DNA of 64,000 bases from Woeseiaceae bacterium. Its GTDB lineage: Bacteria > Pseudomonadota > Gammaproteobacteria > Steroidobacterales > Woeseiaceae. The DNA lies in NCBI GenBank assembly GCA_021773115.1, contig JAJFKS010000017.1:62001-126000 (forward strand). Direction: 5' to 3'. Both the position numbers and the translations under genes were made by a program. The notes beneath the pieces are model-generated. The model was given only the letters and a program-made list of their open reading frames with translations. It was not told where the DNA came from and searched no databases. Below, piece by piece: positions 44,165 through 52,350 of this stretch. The first letter of the stretch is position 1; every line of letters starts with the position of its first letter.

Positions 44165-45005
44165 TTCAGCTGCACCAAAAGTACACGGTCCGGTCGCTCC
44201 GCCGTGCGCGATTGGGCTGCGTCCGGCGTTCTACGCTGATGCCCGCTGCGGTGAAATTGCCGTCGACTGGCTGGAACTGATCACGGAAAACTTCATGGTG
44301 CCCGGTGGTCAACCGCTAGCGGTCCTGGACGACGTAAGAAGCCATTTCCCAATCGCCTTTCATGGCGTATCGATGAACCTTGGCGGTACCGACCCACTCG
44401 ATAAAAGCTATCTCAAAGCGCTGACCACCCTCATCGAGCGTTTTGAGCCTCTGTCAATCTCGGACCACCAGTGTTGGACGCGTCACGGCGGTCATCACCT
44501 GCACGATCTGCTGCCGCTGCCCTACGCGGAAGAGGTGATCGTGCATGTGGCGGATCGCATCGCCCAGGTGCAGGACACGCTTGGCCGACAGATCTTGATT
44601 GAAAACCTGTCGAGCTATGCCGAATTCGATTGGAGCAGCATGACGGAATGGGAGTTTCTCGTTGCCGTTGCCGAACGCGCCGACTGCTTGTTGCTACTCG
44701 ACCTGAACAACATTGTTGTCAGCGCGCACAACCATGGCTTTGATCCCATGACCTACCTCAACGCCATTCCAGCAGAGCGGGTCGCACAACATCATCTCGC
44801 CGGGCATAGTACTCATGGTGCCCTCAAGATCGACACGCACGATCACCCGGTGTCGAGAGATGTCTGGCATCTGTATGATGCAGCACGCACCCGGTATGGG
44901 CCGGTGCCGGTTTGTATTGAGCGTGACGACAACATTCCGACATTGGCTGAGCTGCTCGGGGAGGTCGAGCACGTCCGTCAACATGCGGCCGGAATCGCAT
45001 CATGA
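44145..45005 (+). CDS. bufB: MNIO (DUF692) family bufferin-maturation enzyme BufB
   Basis: A 286-residue TIM-barrel protein; GTG 44145 gives the family length and overlaps the fusion gene by 20 bp (start uncertain: GTG 44121 or TTG 44130 are possible). Multinuclear iron ligands typical of MNIO enzymes are visible: H73 (FHGVSMNLGG), D107-H108 (ISDHQCWT), E153 (LIENLSSY), the D-N-H cluster in LLLDLNNIVVSAHNHG (residues ~184-197), HHLAGHST (~216-222), and THDHPV (231-236). MNIO enzymes oxidise Cys residues of precursor peptides into thiooxazole-type groups. Followed by bufC with a 4-bp overlap. Confidence 0.88.
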   Translation: MILRDASSAAPKVHGPVAPPCAIGLRPAFYADARCGEIAVDWLELITENFMVPGGQPLAVLDDVRSHFPIAFHGVSMNLGGTDPLDKSYLKALTTLIERFEPLSISDHQCWTRHGGHHLHDLLPLPYAEEVIVHVADRIAQVQDTLGRQILIENLSSYAEFDWSSMTEWEFLVAVAERADCLLLLDLNNIVVSAHNHGFDPMTYLNAIPAERVAQHHLAGHSTHGALKIDTHDHPVSRDVWHLYDAARTRYGPVPVCIERDDNIPTLAELLGEVEHVRQHAAGIAS

Positions 45006-45799
45006 GTTCAGCACGCCTGAGTCATTTCCAAACACAGTTTCGTGGGTTCCTGTATCGCGGGCACCATGAGGAGGATTTGGCGGCGCAGGTTCGATCGGTC
45101 GGTCGCACCGGTTCCAACGGCAGGCTCGGCGTGTATCGCAACGCGTACTTCATTCGACTCGAAGCCGCACTTGCGCACGACTTTCCAGTGACTGAGAAAA
45201 TACTCGGCAAGAAAAAATTCGCGCGCTGTGCCGGTGACTATGCCTTGGCTAATCCTTCAGGTTCACCCAGTCTGCGCCGGTTTGGGCATCAGTTCGCCGA
45301 TTGGTTGCGTGCTGAAAAATCCCCGACACTGGGTGATCTCGCCGCCATCGAGTGGGCGGCGCTGAATGTTTTTGATGGGCCAGATGCTAACGCCGCCGAT
45401 ATGCCCCAACTGCAGGCTTTTACACCAGAGGAATGGCCATCGCTTCACATCCGACTGATGCCCACGCTCGCCTTGCTAGCGCTTGGCAGCAATGCCGAGC
45501 GTGTGTGGCTGGCAAATGGGGAGGGCGTTGAATTGGAAGCTGCGCCGATCCGCTACGTTGCCCTTTGGCGCGGCGAACAGTATCGACCCATGCTGGCTGC
45601 GTTGGAATCCGACAACTATGCTGTTCTTGCCGCCATCACCCGCGCATCAGAATTGGCCGTGGCAAGTGAATGCCTGGCCGAGGAATTGGATTCAGACACC
45701 GTGCCGCAACGGATCGCAGCCACACTGCACCTGGCGCTGGCCTTTGGCTGGATTGCATCCATAGAGTTGACTGATTCGGTTACGGACGAGCAGCAGTAA
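45002..45799 (+). CDS. bufC: BufC-like DUF2063 partner protein
   Basis: A 265-residue protein of the DUF2063 type. The N-terminal helical domain has GRLGVYRNAYFIRLEAALAH, FPVTEKILGKKKFARCAGDY and PSGSPSLRRFGHQFADWL, hallmark residues of the family that partners MNIO enzymes (precursor recognition). The C-terminal domain has IRYVALWRGEQYRPML and an acidic end (ELDSDTVPQRI). It overlaps bufB by 4 bp (ATGA) and is the last gene of the mer operon. It converges on the heptosyltransferase gene with 32 bp between. Confidence 0.88.
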   Translation: MSSARLSHFQTQFRGFLYRGHHEEDLAAQVRSVGRTGSNGRLGVYRNAYFIRLEAALAHDFPVTEKILGKKKFARCAGDYALANPSGSPSLRRFGHQFADWLRAEKSPTLGDLAAIEWAALNVFDGPDANAADMPQLQAFTPEEWPSLHIRLMPTLALLALGSNAERVWLANGEGVELEAAPIRYVALWRGEQYRPMLAALESDNYAVLAAITRASELAVASECLAEELDSDTVPQRIAATLHLALAFGWIASIELTDSVTDEQQ

Positions 45800-45831
45800 A
45801 CGATGTTCGAAAAGAGGGCGCTGACAGCTGC

Positions 45832-47019
45832 TTATGACCCTTCGCCGCTTGTCACCTCCGTCATCTCATTGGTCAGCCGCTCATTCATGCTGCGGGCAAC
45901 GCCACTGGTGCCAAGGTCTGACTCGTGCGGGCCGGTGGACCACATCACTCGGATCGCGTCAATAACCTGCTCGGCAGAGAGATTCGACATCAAGACACAA
46001 TCCTCGTCCCGACAAGCCTGGCGGTCCGAAATACGTGTTGAACAACGTGGGCACGGATCGGATTGTTGGACCACCAGGACATTACCGGACCGTTGGGTTC
46101 CGTCGGCAGCGAATGGCGAGGTATCTTGCGCGTAATTTTTCGGCCATGGTCCCCAGACCCGGGCGTTTGTCGGACCAAACAGCGCTACCGTCTTAGCACC
46201 AACCGCCGCAGCGAGGTGTGTAACGGCGGTATCGACACCGACAAATACGCTGCATGCCGCGAGCAACTCTGCGACTTCGGCCAGGCGCAGCTTGCCCGAC
46301 AGATCGACGGTTTGTGGCGGCATGTGTTCCAGCGCCGACCGCAAATAACGTTGTTCGTCGGGATTTGTGTGACCCGTCAGAATTATCTGCAGGCCTTGCT
46401 TATTGAGGTAGTGAGCGACCGCCGCCCAACCCTCCAGCGTCCAGCGCTTGAATGGCAGTCCGGGATTCAAGTGCAATATGGCGAACGGTTTGCCGCGCAG
46501 GTGCTTCGGGATTCGCTGATCAATCGGCCTGCTACCCGCTGCTCGGGTGGGCGGTACCAAAGTATACGAAGGTCGAACTCCGAGGCAGCCAGCCAGTTGG
46601 TTGTCGAGTACGAGAGTATGCGTATCGGCAGGGTCGTAAGTCACTGAGCCATGCATTAACCATCGTTTCCAGCCATCGCGGTTGGCGGGCACCACAGAAA
46701 CCCTATAGCGAGCGGCAAGGATGACGTACGCGACAACCCGGTCTGTCCATTTGGTTGATAAGGCGAGGTCATAGCGCCGGAATATTCGACGAAGCAGGGT
46801 GACATATCCTCTCAGGTCAGGATGTTTTGCCACCGTGATAATTTCAGTTACATCCGGGTTGCCGTCCAGTATCTCCTGCTGGCCGTCAAAGATCAGTACG
46901 TCAACCGCGGCGTCTGGATAGGCATTTCGTAAGGAATGGATCAGCGGTGTCGCGAGCAAGATATCACCAATGGCCGGGCCTGCCGAGACCAAGATGCGCT
47001 TGAAGTTTTCAGCCTGCAA
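45832..47019 (-). CDS. glycosyltransferase family 9 (heptosyltransferase-like)
   Basis: A 395-residue GT9 enzyme. TTG 47019 is the start, with GAGGAA about 8 bases upstream. The N-terminal Rossmann domain has ILVSAGPAIGDILLATPLIH; the C-terminal nucleotide-sugar domain has HLNPGLPFKRWTLEGWAAVA and FVGVDTAVTHLAAAVGAKTV. A Cys-rich stretch PCPRCSTRISDRQAC and EDCVL follows, common in this group. Expected role: transfer of heptose to the inner LPS core at the cytoplasmic side of the inner membrane. It ends convergently with bufC; the last ~25 residues are a charged tail. Confidence 0.9.
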   Translation of the reverse strand: MQAENFKRILVSAGPAIGDILLATPLIHSLRNAYPDAAVDVLIFDGQQEILDGNPDVTEIITVAKHPDLRGYVTLLRRIFRRYDLALSTKWTDRVVAYVILAARYRVSVVPANRDGWKRWLMHGSVTYDPADTHTLVLDNQLAGCLGVRPSYTLVPPTRAAGSRPIDQRIPKHLRGKPFAILHLNPGLPFKRWTLEGWAAVAHYLNKQGLQIILTGHTNPDEQRYLRSALEHMPPQTVDLSGKLRLAEVAELLAACSVFVGVDTAVTHLAAAVGAKTVALFGPTNARVWGPWPKNYAQDTSPFAADGTQRSGNVLVVQQSDPCPRCSTRISDRQACRDEDCVLMSNLSAEQVIDAIRVMWSTGPHESDLGTSGVARSMNERLTNEMTEVTSGEGS

Positions 47020-47350
47020 TGTTCGTTCCTCACCGTGTGATGCAAGTTAGTTGTAGCAACCATACCCCTATTCGCGGTATAGGTCGCCAACGGGCGCCAG
47101 GAAAGCGGGGGCTTTCAAATTCGGGGGAAAACTGGCGCCAGTCAGCGAGTTCGATAAGGACCGGCCATCATTTACCGTTGGTTTACCGTTGGAACTCATG
47201 GCCGGCCGAAATAAGTGCTGCTCCCCTTAGTAGCCGGTCGCAGCAAAAAGGTTACATCCTGTTTTTGTAAGCTTTGCCTGACCGACGGCAACTAACAGTA
47301 TTGGGTGGGACCGGTCGGAGCTGCCTTGTTTCAGATGACGACAGCGTTGA
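47020..47350. other. intergenic stretch with dispersed repeat copy B
   Basis: No gene. It holds repeat copy B (47084-47256) with an internal 8-bp inverted repeat, and after it a few bases leading to the mlaA remnant. Confidence 0.5.
47084..47256 (+). repeat. dispersed repeat, copy B
   Basis: The first ~70 bases are about 75% identical to 39801-39870. An inverted repeat CCGGCCAT (47161-47168) / ATGGCCGG (47198-47205) follows, then the conserved end TTAGTAGCCGGTCGCAGC (47227-47244) running into AAAAAGGTTACA. No transposase-related gene is seen. Confidence 0.6.
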
Positions 47351-47596
47351 ATGTGTTGGCCAAAGGAAGCTATTTCGAACTTCTTCGGCAATCTTCAAAG
47401 ACCCCTGATCATCGTCAACGATCTTCTGCAAGGGAAAGGCCGCGATGCGCCAGGCGACACAGGGCGCCTGGTACTCAATAGTACAGTGGGTATCGGGGGC
47501 TTGTTCGATGTAGCGACACTGGCCGGACTCGAGCAACACGATGAAGACTCCGGGCAGACACTCGCAAAATGGGGAGTGCCGGATGGGCCATACGTG
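47351..47596 (+). pseudogene. mlaA: mlaA (vacJ) remnant
   Basis: Codons 6-82 of this frame match the middle of the MlaA lipoprotein: ISNFFGNLQRPLIIVNDLLQ, then GRLVLNSTVGIGGLFDVATL, then GLEQHDEDSGQTLAKWGV and PDGPYV. The lipoprotein signal and DPLEGFNR region before, and the LPLLGPS region after, are missing; stops lie just upstream. It is a both-ends-truncated copy lying against the mlaC gene on the opposite strand. It is probably not functional. Confidence 0.8.
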
Positions 47597-47666
47597 CAAA
47601 ACCGTGCGTTCCTGATACACGACGGTAATCCGCCGAATGGTGATGATGATCTATTCGACGAACTGC

Positions 47667-48281
47667 TTATGGAAGAACAGGAGCAGCGGTGGTGCCGGTG
47701 CCGACCTCAGCTTCGAGGCGTTTTATGACGGTCTCAAGTGTACCGGAGCCGATTTCGCTATCGAGTTCGGCCCTGAAATTTCTGACATACGAAATTCCCT
47801 CAATCACGACGTCGTAAACCTGCCATTCCTCGGCACGCTTTATGAGGCTGTAATTCACAGATACCACCTTGCCGTCGTCGAGTCGAACCTTGGTATTCAC
47901 TGAAGTTCGGCTTTTGGTTTCGTCGCCGCGATACGGCAAGATCTGCATTCGGCTGGGATCGAATTCCAACACACCATCCGCATAGCGATGCAAAAGTGTG
48001 AGATAGAAGGCTTCAATAAATCGCGCTTTTTCCGAATCGCTGGCCGTCCGCCAATGCTTTCCCAGCACCAGTTGAGCTGCCAGCTTGCGATCGAATCTTG
48101 GTAATAATATGGCATTTACGGCGGCATATAGTGCCTGTCTATCGCTTGAAAGCTCTTCCTTGCGGGTTTCAAGTTGCCGTGACAGCAACTGCGATGCCTC
48201 GACAATCACATCGTTGGGTGACGCGGCCCATACGTGCAATGGAAGCCATAACAATGTCAGCGTAACTAATGAACTTCTCAT
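47667..48281 (-). CDS. mlaC: MlaC, periplasmic phospholipid-binding protein
   Basis: A 204-residue exported protein (signal MRSSLVTLTLLWLPLHVWAA). Features of MlaC/Ttg2D are LSRQLETRKEEL, LLPRFDRKLAAQLVLGKHW, FIEAFYLTLLHRYADGVL and the VIEGISYVRNFRAELDSEIG segment. It carries phospholipid between the outer-membrane MlaA complex and the inner-membrane MlaFEDB. Its ATG overlaps the mlaB stop by 4 bp (ATGA). In E. coli mlaC precedes mlaB; here the order is reversed. It ends beside the mlaA remnant. Confidence 0.93.
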   Translation of the reverse strand: MRSSLVTLTLLWLPLHVWAASPNDVIVEASQLLSRQLETRKEELSSDRQALYAAVNAILLPRFDRKLAAQLVLGKHWRTASDSEKARFIEAFYLTLLHRYADGVLEFDPSRMQILPYRGDETKSRTSVNTKVRLDDGKVVSVNYSLIKRAEEWQVYDVVIEGISYVRNFRAELDSEIGSGTLETVIKRLEAEVGTGTTAAPVLP

Positions 48282-48589
48282 GAGACAGTCTCCGTAAGCT
48301 GCATCAGATCTTCAACGTCGTTGAGTGTCACCATGTCAAGCAAGCGGCTGGATGCATTGGTGTAGGAAATATTCTTGCCATTGGCGCGCGACCAGGTCGA
48401 CCATTCGAGTAGCAATGCCATGCCGACGGTACTGGCGCAGTCGGCCTGCTCGATATTGACCGTGATGCTCTCGTAGTGAATGAATTGTTCCTGACCAGCC
48501 GTCAGAGCGTACCCAGCATTTGACAGGCTAACGCGACCCTGAAGCGCGAAGTCTCCGTCACCAAGGTCCGTCAAAGACATTTTAGTCAT
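48278..48589 (-). CDS. mlaB: MlaB, STAS-domain subunit
   Basis: A 103-residue STAS-fold protein; ATG 48589 overlaps mlaD by 8 bp, ATG 48580 is a second choice. Strands and helices fit MlaB (GDGDFALQGRVSLSNAGYAL, ITVNIEQADCASTVGMALLL, ...LLDMVTLNDVEDLM). MlaB binds the ATPase MlaF and is required for transporter activity. Overlap at both ends shows it belongs to the mla operon. Confidence 0.88.
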   Translation of the reverse strand: MTKMSLTDLGDGDFALQGRVSLSNAGYALTAGQEQFIHYESITVNIEQADCASTVGMALLLEWSTWSRANGKNISYTNASSRLLDMVTLNDVEDLMQLTETVS

Positions 48590-49055
48590 CCTTGTCGGCC
48601 GTTCCATTGACCATGAATTTGCCGATCAGGTTTTCCAACAGTATTGCCGACTGTGTAAACTCGATCTCGCCTTGATCCTGAAGGAACTCTTCATCACCGC
48701 CGGGCCCAAGTTCGATGTACTTTCCGCCAAGAATGCCGGTCGTCGCGATACTGGCGAAAGTATCGATCGGCAACTGGTCAAATGTCTTATCGATTCGAAG
48801 TTCGACGCTCGCCTGGTAATCCATTGGATCAACACTGATTTGTGAAACACGCCCAATGGTTACACCTGCGAGCGCAACAGGAGCCCGAACCTTCAGGTCA
48901 CCAATATGATCAAAGCGGGCATGCAGGGTGTAGCTTGTACTGTCTGACAGACCGCTCGACCCAAGTGTTTGCGATGTAAGAAAAACCACCGAGCCAAGGC
49001 CCAGCAGGATGAAGAGGCCGACACCGATATCGATGGCGCGTGTTTCAGTGCTCAT
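48582..49055 (-). CDS. mlaD: MlaD, MCE-domain subunit
   Basis: A 157-residue inner-membrane protein: one N-terminal helix (residues ~9-27, IGVGLFILLGLGSVVFLTS) and a periplasmic MCE domain (LHARFDHIGDLKVRAPVALA, GVTIGRVSQISVDP, TTGILGGKYIELGPGG). MlaD forms the hexameric ring above MlaE. One base separates it from mlaE; overlaps mlaB. Length is close to E. coli MlaD (183) but the tail is short. Confidence 0.93.
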   Translation of the reverse strand: MSTETRAIDIGVGLFILLGLGSVVFLTSQTLGSSGLSDSTSYTLHARFDHIGDLKVRAPVALAGVTIGRVSQISVDPMDYQASVELRIDKTFDQLPIDTFASIATTGILGGKYIELGPGGDEEFLQDQGEIEFTQSAILLENLIGKFMVNGTADKDD

Positions 49056-49056
49056 A

Positions 49057-49839
49057 TCAAACTCCAGGCATTGTCATGCCGGTCAAGACAAAATCGAAAA
49101 GCAGAATCCATACGGACGTAATGACTACCGTACGCGTCGCTGCGCGACTGACTCCGCCAGCATTAGGCGCTGCGTAGTAACCTTCATAGACGCCCATCAG
49201 GCTTGCTGACACGCCGAATACAAAGCTCTTGAACAGACCACTGCCGACATCGTCAAACAAGTCAACTCGATCCTGAATGTGCGACCAGAACGCACCGGCA
49301 TCGACGCCCAACTGGTGAACGCCGACGAGATAAGCACCGAGGACACCCATCGTGCAAAAAATTGCGGCGAGTAAGGGTACAGAGACCACGCCTGCGATAA
49401 AGCGCGGTACGATGACTCTCTGCAGCGGGTCTACGGCCATGAGCTCCATTGCTGCGAGCTGATTCGTGGCGCGCATGAGACCAACCTCGGATGCAACCGC
49501 GCTCCCAGCCCGACCTGCGAAAAGTAATGCTGTCACCACTGGGCCCAGTTCGCGCACCAATGCCTCCGATGCAAATGCACCAAGGGCATCGACCTGCCCA
49601 AATTCCAACAGCGTGCTATACGATTGCAGTGCCAACACAGTGCCGACGAAAAAGCCGCCGAACATGATCAATACAAGGGACAGGGCGCCGAGCGAGTAGA
49701 TCTGTTCAGTGATGAGCCGCGGTCGGAGAATGGCCCTCGGCAAGTACGGCAACAAGCGCAAAGTAAACATTTGGAAGCCACCGAAGGTGGCCGCAAATTG
49801 ACTAAAACTGACCCAGCAGGCTTGCAATGACCTGGTCAT
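49057..49839 (-). CDS. mlaE: MlaE, permease subunit of phospholipid transporter
   Basis: A 260-residue MlaE-family permease with about six helices. Family marks are RAILRPRLITEQIYSLGALS, the GxxxALQS region (VGTVLALQSYSTLLEFGQ), LVRELGPVVTALLFAGRAGS and GLMRATNQLAAMELMAVDPL. It forms the transmembrane channel of the Mla complex. It overlaps mlaF by 4 bp (ATGA) and is followed by mlaD after 1 base. Confidence 0.95.
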   Translation of the reverse strand: MTRSLQACWVSFSQFAATFGGFQMFTLRLLPYLPRAILRPRLITEQIYSLGALSLVLIMFGGFFVGTVLALQSYSTLLEFGQVDALGAFASEALVRELGPVVTALLFAGRAGSAVASEVGLMRATNQLAAMELMAVDPLQRVIVPRFIAGVVSVPLLAAIFCTMGVLGAYLVGVHQLGVDAGAFWSHIQDRVDLFDDVGSGLFKSFVFGVSASLMGVYEGYYAAPNAGGVSRAATRTVVITSVWILLFDFVLTGMTMPGV

Positions 49840-50657
49840 GTGCGCGACATCGTCTGCAGCTGATCTGCGTAACTGGTACCAGGATAATGGAAGGGTACCG
49901 GACCATCCGCCAGTCCCTGCATGAATTGTCTCACCATGCTCGAGGCCTTCTGCTGCATGTCCAGAGGGGACCCACTTGCAACAACCTTGCCCTCCGAAAT
50001 CAGGAAAATCAGATCCGCAAGCATTTCGGCTTCGGCGACATCATGCGTGACCACGATGCTGGTGATGCCGAGGACATCGTTGGTTTGTCGAATTAGTCGC
50101 AAGATCACGCCCACTGCAATGGGATCCAGTCCAGTGAAGGGCTCGTCATAGATGATAAGTTTCGGGTCCATCACGAGCGCACGCGCAAGTCCAACACGCC
50201 GCGCCATGCCACCCGATAATTCAGACGGCATCCGTTGCCACGCAGCGCGAAGACCGACCGAGTTCAGCCGCATCAGAACTATCTGACGAATGAGTTGCTC
50301 CGGGAGGCGTGTGTGCTCCCGAAGCGGAAATGCGACATTCTCAAATACGTTTAGATCGGTCAGCAGTGCGCCATCCTGGAATAGCACACCGATTTGTCGC
50401 CGCGTATTGTACAGCCCGTGTCGAGAACAGGGACAAACGACTTTGCCATCGAACAATACAGCACCGTCATCGGGAACCAGCTGTCCCGTTATCAAGTTGA
50501 GTAGAGTCGTTTTCCCGGTACCACTCGGGCCCATGACGGCGCTGACCGCACCGCGGGGAAAATTCATGTTCAGGCCGTCAAATATGGCCCGTTTTCCTCG
50601 AGAGTAACGGACATCCTGAATCTCAATGATGTTGGGCGGCTTTTTGTGGCTTAGCAT
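49836..50657 (-). CDS. mlaF: MlaF, ATPase subunit of phospholipid transporter
   Basis: A 273-residue ABC ATPase (a GTG at 50675 could add six residues). Walker A is GPSGTGKTTLLN, the signature motif LSGGMARRVGLARALV, Walker B LIIYDEPFTGLDP and the H-loop VVTHD. It powers phospholipid movement by MlaE. First gene of the minus-strand mla operon, overlapping mlaE by 4 bp. The ECF sigma gene diverges from it about 160 bp away. Confidence 0.95.
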   Translation of the reverse strand: MLSHKKPPNIIEIQDVRYSRGKRAIFDGLNMNFPRGAVSAVMGPSGTGKTTLLNLITGQLVPDDGAVLFDGKVVCPCSRHGLYNTRRQIGVLFQDGALLTDLNVFENVAFPLREHTRLPEQLIRQIVLMRLNSVGLRAAWQRMPSELSGGMARRVGLARALVMDPKLIIYDEPFTGLDPIAVGVILRLIRQTNDVLGITSIVVTHDVAEAEMLADLIFLISEGKVVASGSPLDMQQKASSMVRQFMQGLADGPVPFHYPGTSYADQLQTMSRT

Positions 50658-50731
50658 GGTCAAAGGACATTTCACCTACAGTTGTTGTCTTTCATTTGTT
50701 GCTGCGAGGCCAGCTAGAATTCCTCTGTCAC

Positions 50732-50761
50732 TTGGTTGCCGTTAACCGGCGAAAGGTTACA
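50732..50761 (+). repeat. 30-base element ending GAAAGGTTACA
   Basis: TTGGTTGCCGTTAACC... GAAAGGTTACA; related to 62635-62664, to the ends of repeats A and B, and to a minus-strand copy at 56804-56830. Here it ends about 72 bases before the ECF sigma start. Confidence 0.45.
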
Positions 50762-50833
50762 CAGTGGCTGCTATCACATCGGTTGAAACAATCTGCGTGT
50801 TGAGCCGGTCTTAGCTAGTCTGGAGGAAACTGC

Positions 50834-51511
50834 ATGGCAAGAGCGACTAGCGCTATCAGCCGAGCCAAACCTGCAACAACGGCTGGCACGTCACAATCAG
50901 AATATTTGGACAGCAGCGAAAAAGAGTTGCTCGACTGCCTCCGTGCAGGCGATAACGGCTGTTACGAAATACTCGTACGTCGCTTCGGACCACAGGTGCT
51001 GGCGACTGCGAAACGGTACTTGCGGTCTGATGCAGATGCTGCGGACTGCTTCCAGGACACCTTTTTGGCGGTATTTAAGAGCATTGACAAATTTGAACAG
51101 CGTTCTACGATCGGCACCTGGCTCCGAGGCATAACGATCAATCAATGCCTGATGAGGATCAGAGCACAAGGACGCAGGCAGGAAGACTCGATCGAGCACC
51201 TGTTGCCGGTTTTCGATGAGAAAGGCAACAGAATGGATTCCTGCAGCTCGAATGGGTCGTGTCAGATTGACGAGTTGTTAGATACGGCGCAGATGAAGCA
51301 ACTCGTGCGTGAGAAAATACTTGAGTTACCGGATACGTCCCGAGTCATGCTGCTGTTGCGAGATATTGATGGCTACTCAACGAAAGAGGCCGCAACTATA
51401 TTAGGCATTAGTGTGACAGCAGCTAAAACGCGATTACACCGGTCCCGCACGGCACTTGGAGCATTACTAAAGCCCGAAATGGAGCGCCTGAAATATCATG
51501 CTGACGTGTAA
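50834..51511 (+). CDS. ECF-type RNA polymerase sigma factor (RpoE-like)
   Basis: A 225-residue sigma factor with a ~28-residue N-terminal extension (MARATSAISRAKPATTAG). Region 2 is clear (YEILVRRFGPQVLATAKRYL, DAADCFQDTFLAVFKSIDKF), and region 4 too (LPDTSRVMLLLRDIDGYSTK, then ILGISVTAAKTRLHRSR). TGGAGG-type ribosome site precedes ATG 50834. It overlaps by 14 bp a zinc-finger anti-sigma gene, the usual ECF pair. Its targets are unknown; neighbours suggest envelope or lipid stress. A repeated element lies just upstream. Confidence 0.92.
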   Translation: MARATSAISRAKPATTAGTSQSEYLDSSEKELLDCLRAGDNGCYEILVRRFGPQVLATAKRYLRSDADAADCFQDTFLAVFKSIDKFEQRSTIGTWLRGITINQCLMRIRAQGRRQEDSIEHLLPVFDEKGNRMDSCSSNGSCQIDELLDTAQMKQLVREKILELPDTSRVMLLLRDIDGYSTKEAATILGISVTAAKTRLHRSRTALGALLKPEMERLKYHADV

Positions 51512-51743
51512 AGAATTCGATGATTTCATGGTTGACTACCTGGAACAGGGGCTCCCTGTCTGGCGAAACTTCATGTGCTGGCTACATGTAAAAATGTGCA
51601 GAGAGTGTGCCGATTTCGTTCGTGATTATAAACGAGCCGTTAAGCTCGGCCAAATCGCATTCGATTCTCCGGATGAGCCCGTACCGGACTTCGTACCAGA
51701 GGAACTGATAAAGGCCGCCCTGTCTCACAGGCGATCGAACTAG
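51498..51743 (+). CDS. zinc-finger anti-sigma factor, zf-HC2 type
   Basis: An 81-residue protein with the zinc anti-sigma motif H-x3-C-x2-C in CWLHVKMCRECADF (residues ~28-38), preceded by a C at position 4 (MLTCKEFDDFMVDYL). It lacks a membrane helix, so it is a soluble, probably redox- or metal-sensing partner of the sigma factor whose gene it overlaps by 14 bp. The second half is acidic (DSPDEPVPDFVPEEL). Typical of the ZAS group. Confidence 0.88.
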   Translation: MLTCKEFDDFMVDYLEQGLPVWRNFMCWLHVKMCRECADFVRDYKRAVKLGQIAFDSPDEPVPDFVPEELIKAALSHRRSN

Positions 51744-51870
51744 GGAGACCAAGACAGCATTATTGGCCGGTCAGGAGCATCAGCATTGAAGAAGTTTACG
51801 TTTAGTTTTTCCTTTCGGGTTGCAGCGCTAATTTCGCCGATTTCCGTCGCCCCGGTGACATCAGTCTGAC

Positions 51871-52350
51871 ATGAGTATCGTCGATCTTGTCTTTCTGATC
51901 ATAGTCGCCAATGCGTCGCCCATTCTCGCCACACGTGTTATGCGGAACAGACTTGACCATCCGGTCGACCTTGGACTCATATTGTCGGACGGAAGGCCTC
52001 TCTTCGGGAGCAGCAAGACGATTCGTGGCATTGTGGCGGCGGTTTCATTGACGACTGCTGCTGCAATCCTCATCGGTCATCCCGCAATTTGTGGCACGCT
52101 GGTTGGCGCGTATTCGATGCTCGGCGATCTGTTGTCCAGTTTTTTGAAACGGCGAGCGAGACTACCGCCCAGCAGTCAGGCGCGAGTGCTCGATCAACTT
52201 CCTGAGGCGCTCTTGCCAACGATGGTTCTGGCACGCGAGGTCGGCCTTTCGATAGGCGATGTCACGGTGGTAGTTGTTGCGTTTTTCTTGTTCGCCATTA
52301 CGTTGTCACCAATGCTTTTTATTCTCGGTATACGAAATAGATGGTATTAA
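51871..52350 (+). CDS. CarS-like (CDP-archaeol synthase family) membrane protein
   Basis: A 159-residue protein with four or five membrane helices. It shares the CarS/DUF46 signature: IVANASPILATRV near the start, DLGLILSDGRPLFGSSKTIR and GLVGAYSMLGDLLSSFLKRR-like segment at ~88-105. In archaea the family activates the lipid archaeol with CTP; bacterial members have no settled function and likely act on a prenol or lipid alcohol phosphate. It overlaps the following YiiX-like gene by 10 bp, so the two are coupled. About 125 bp separate it from the anti-sigma gene. Confidence 0.78.
   Translation: MSIVDLVFLIIVANASPILATRVMRNRLDHPVDLGLILSDGRPLFGSSKTIRGIVAAVSLTTAAAILIGHPAICGTLVGAYSMLGDLLSSFLKRRARLPPSSQARVLDQLPEALLPTMVLAREVGLSIGDVTVVVVAFFLFAITLSPMLFILGIRNRWY

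Noticed and set aside
50732..50833. A standard ECF promoter with GGTTACA as -35
   Set aside because: No consistent -10 sequence is found at the same distance in the other copies, so a promoter role cannot be supported.
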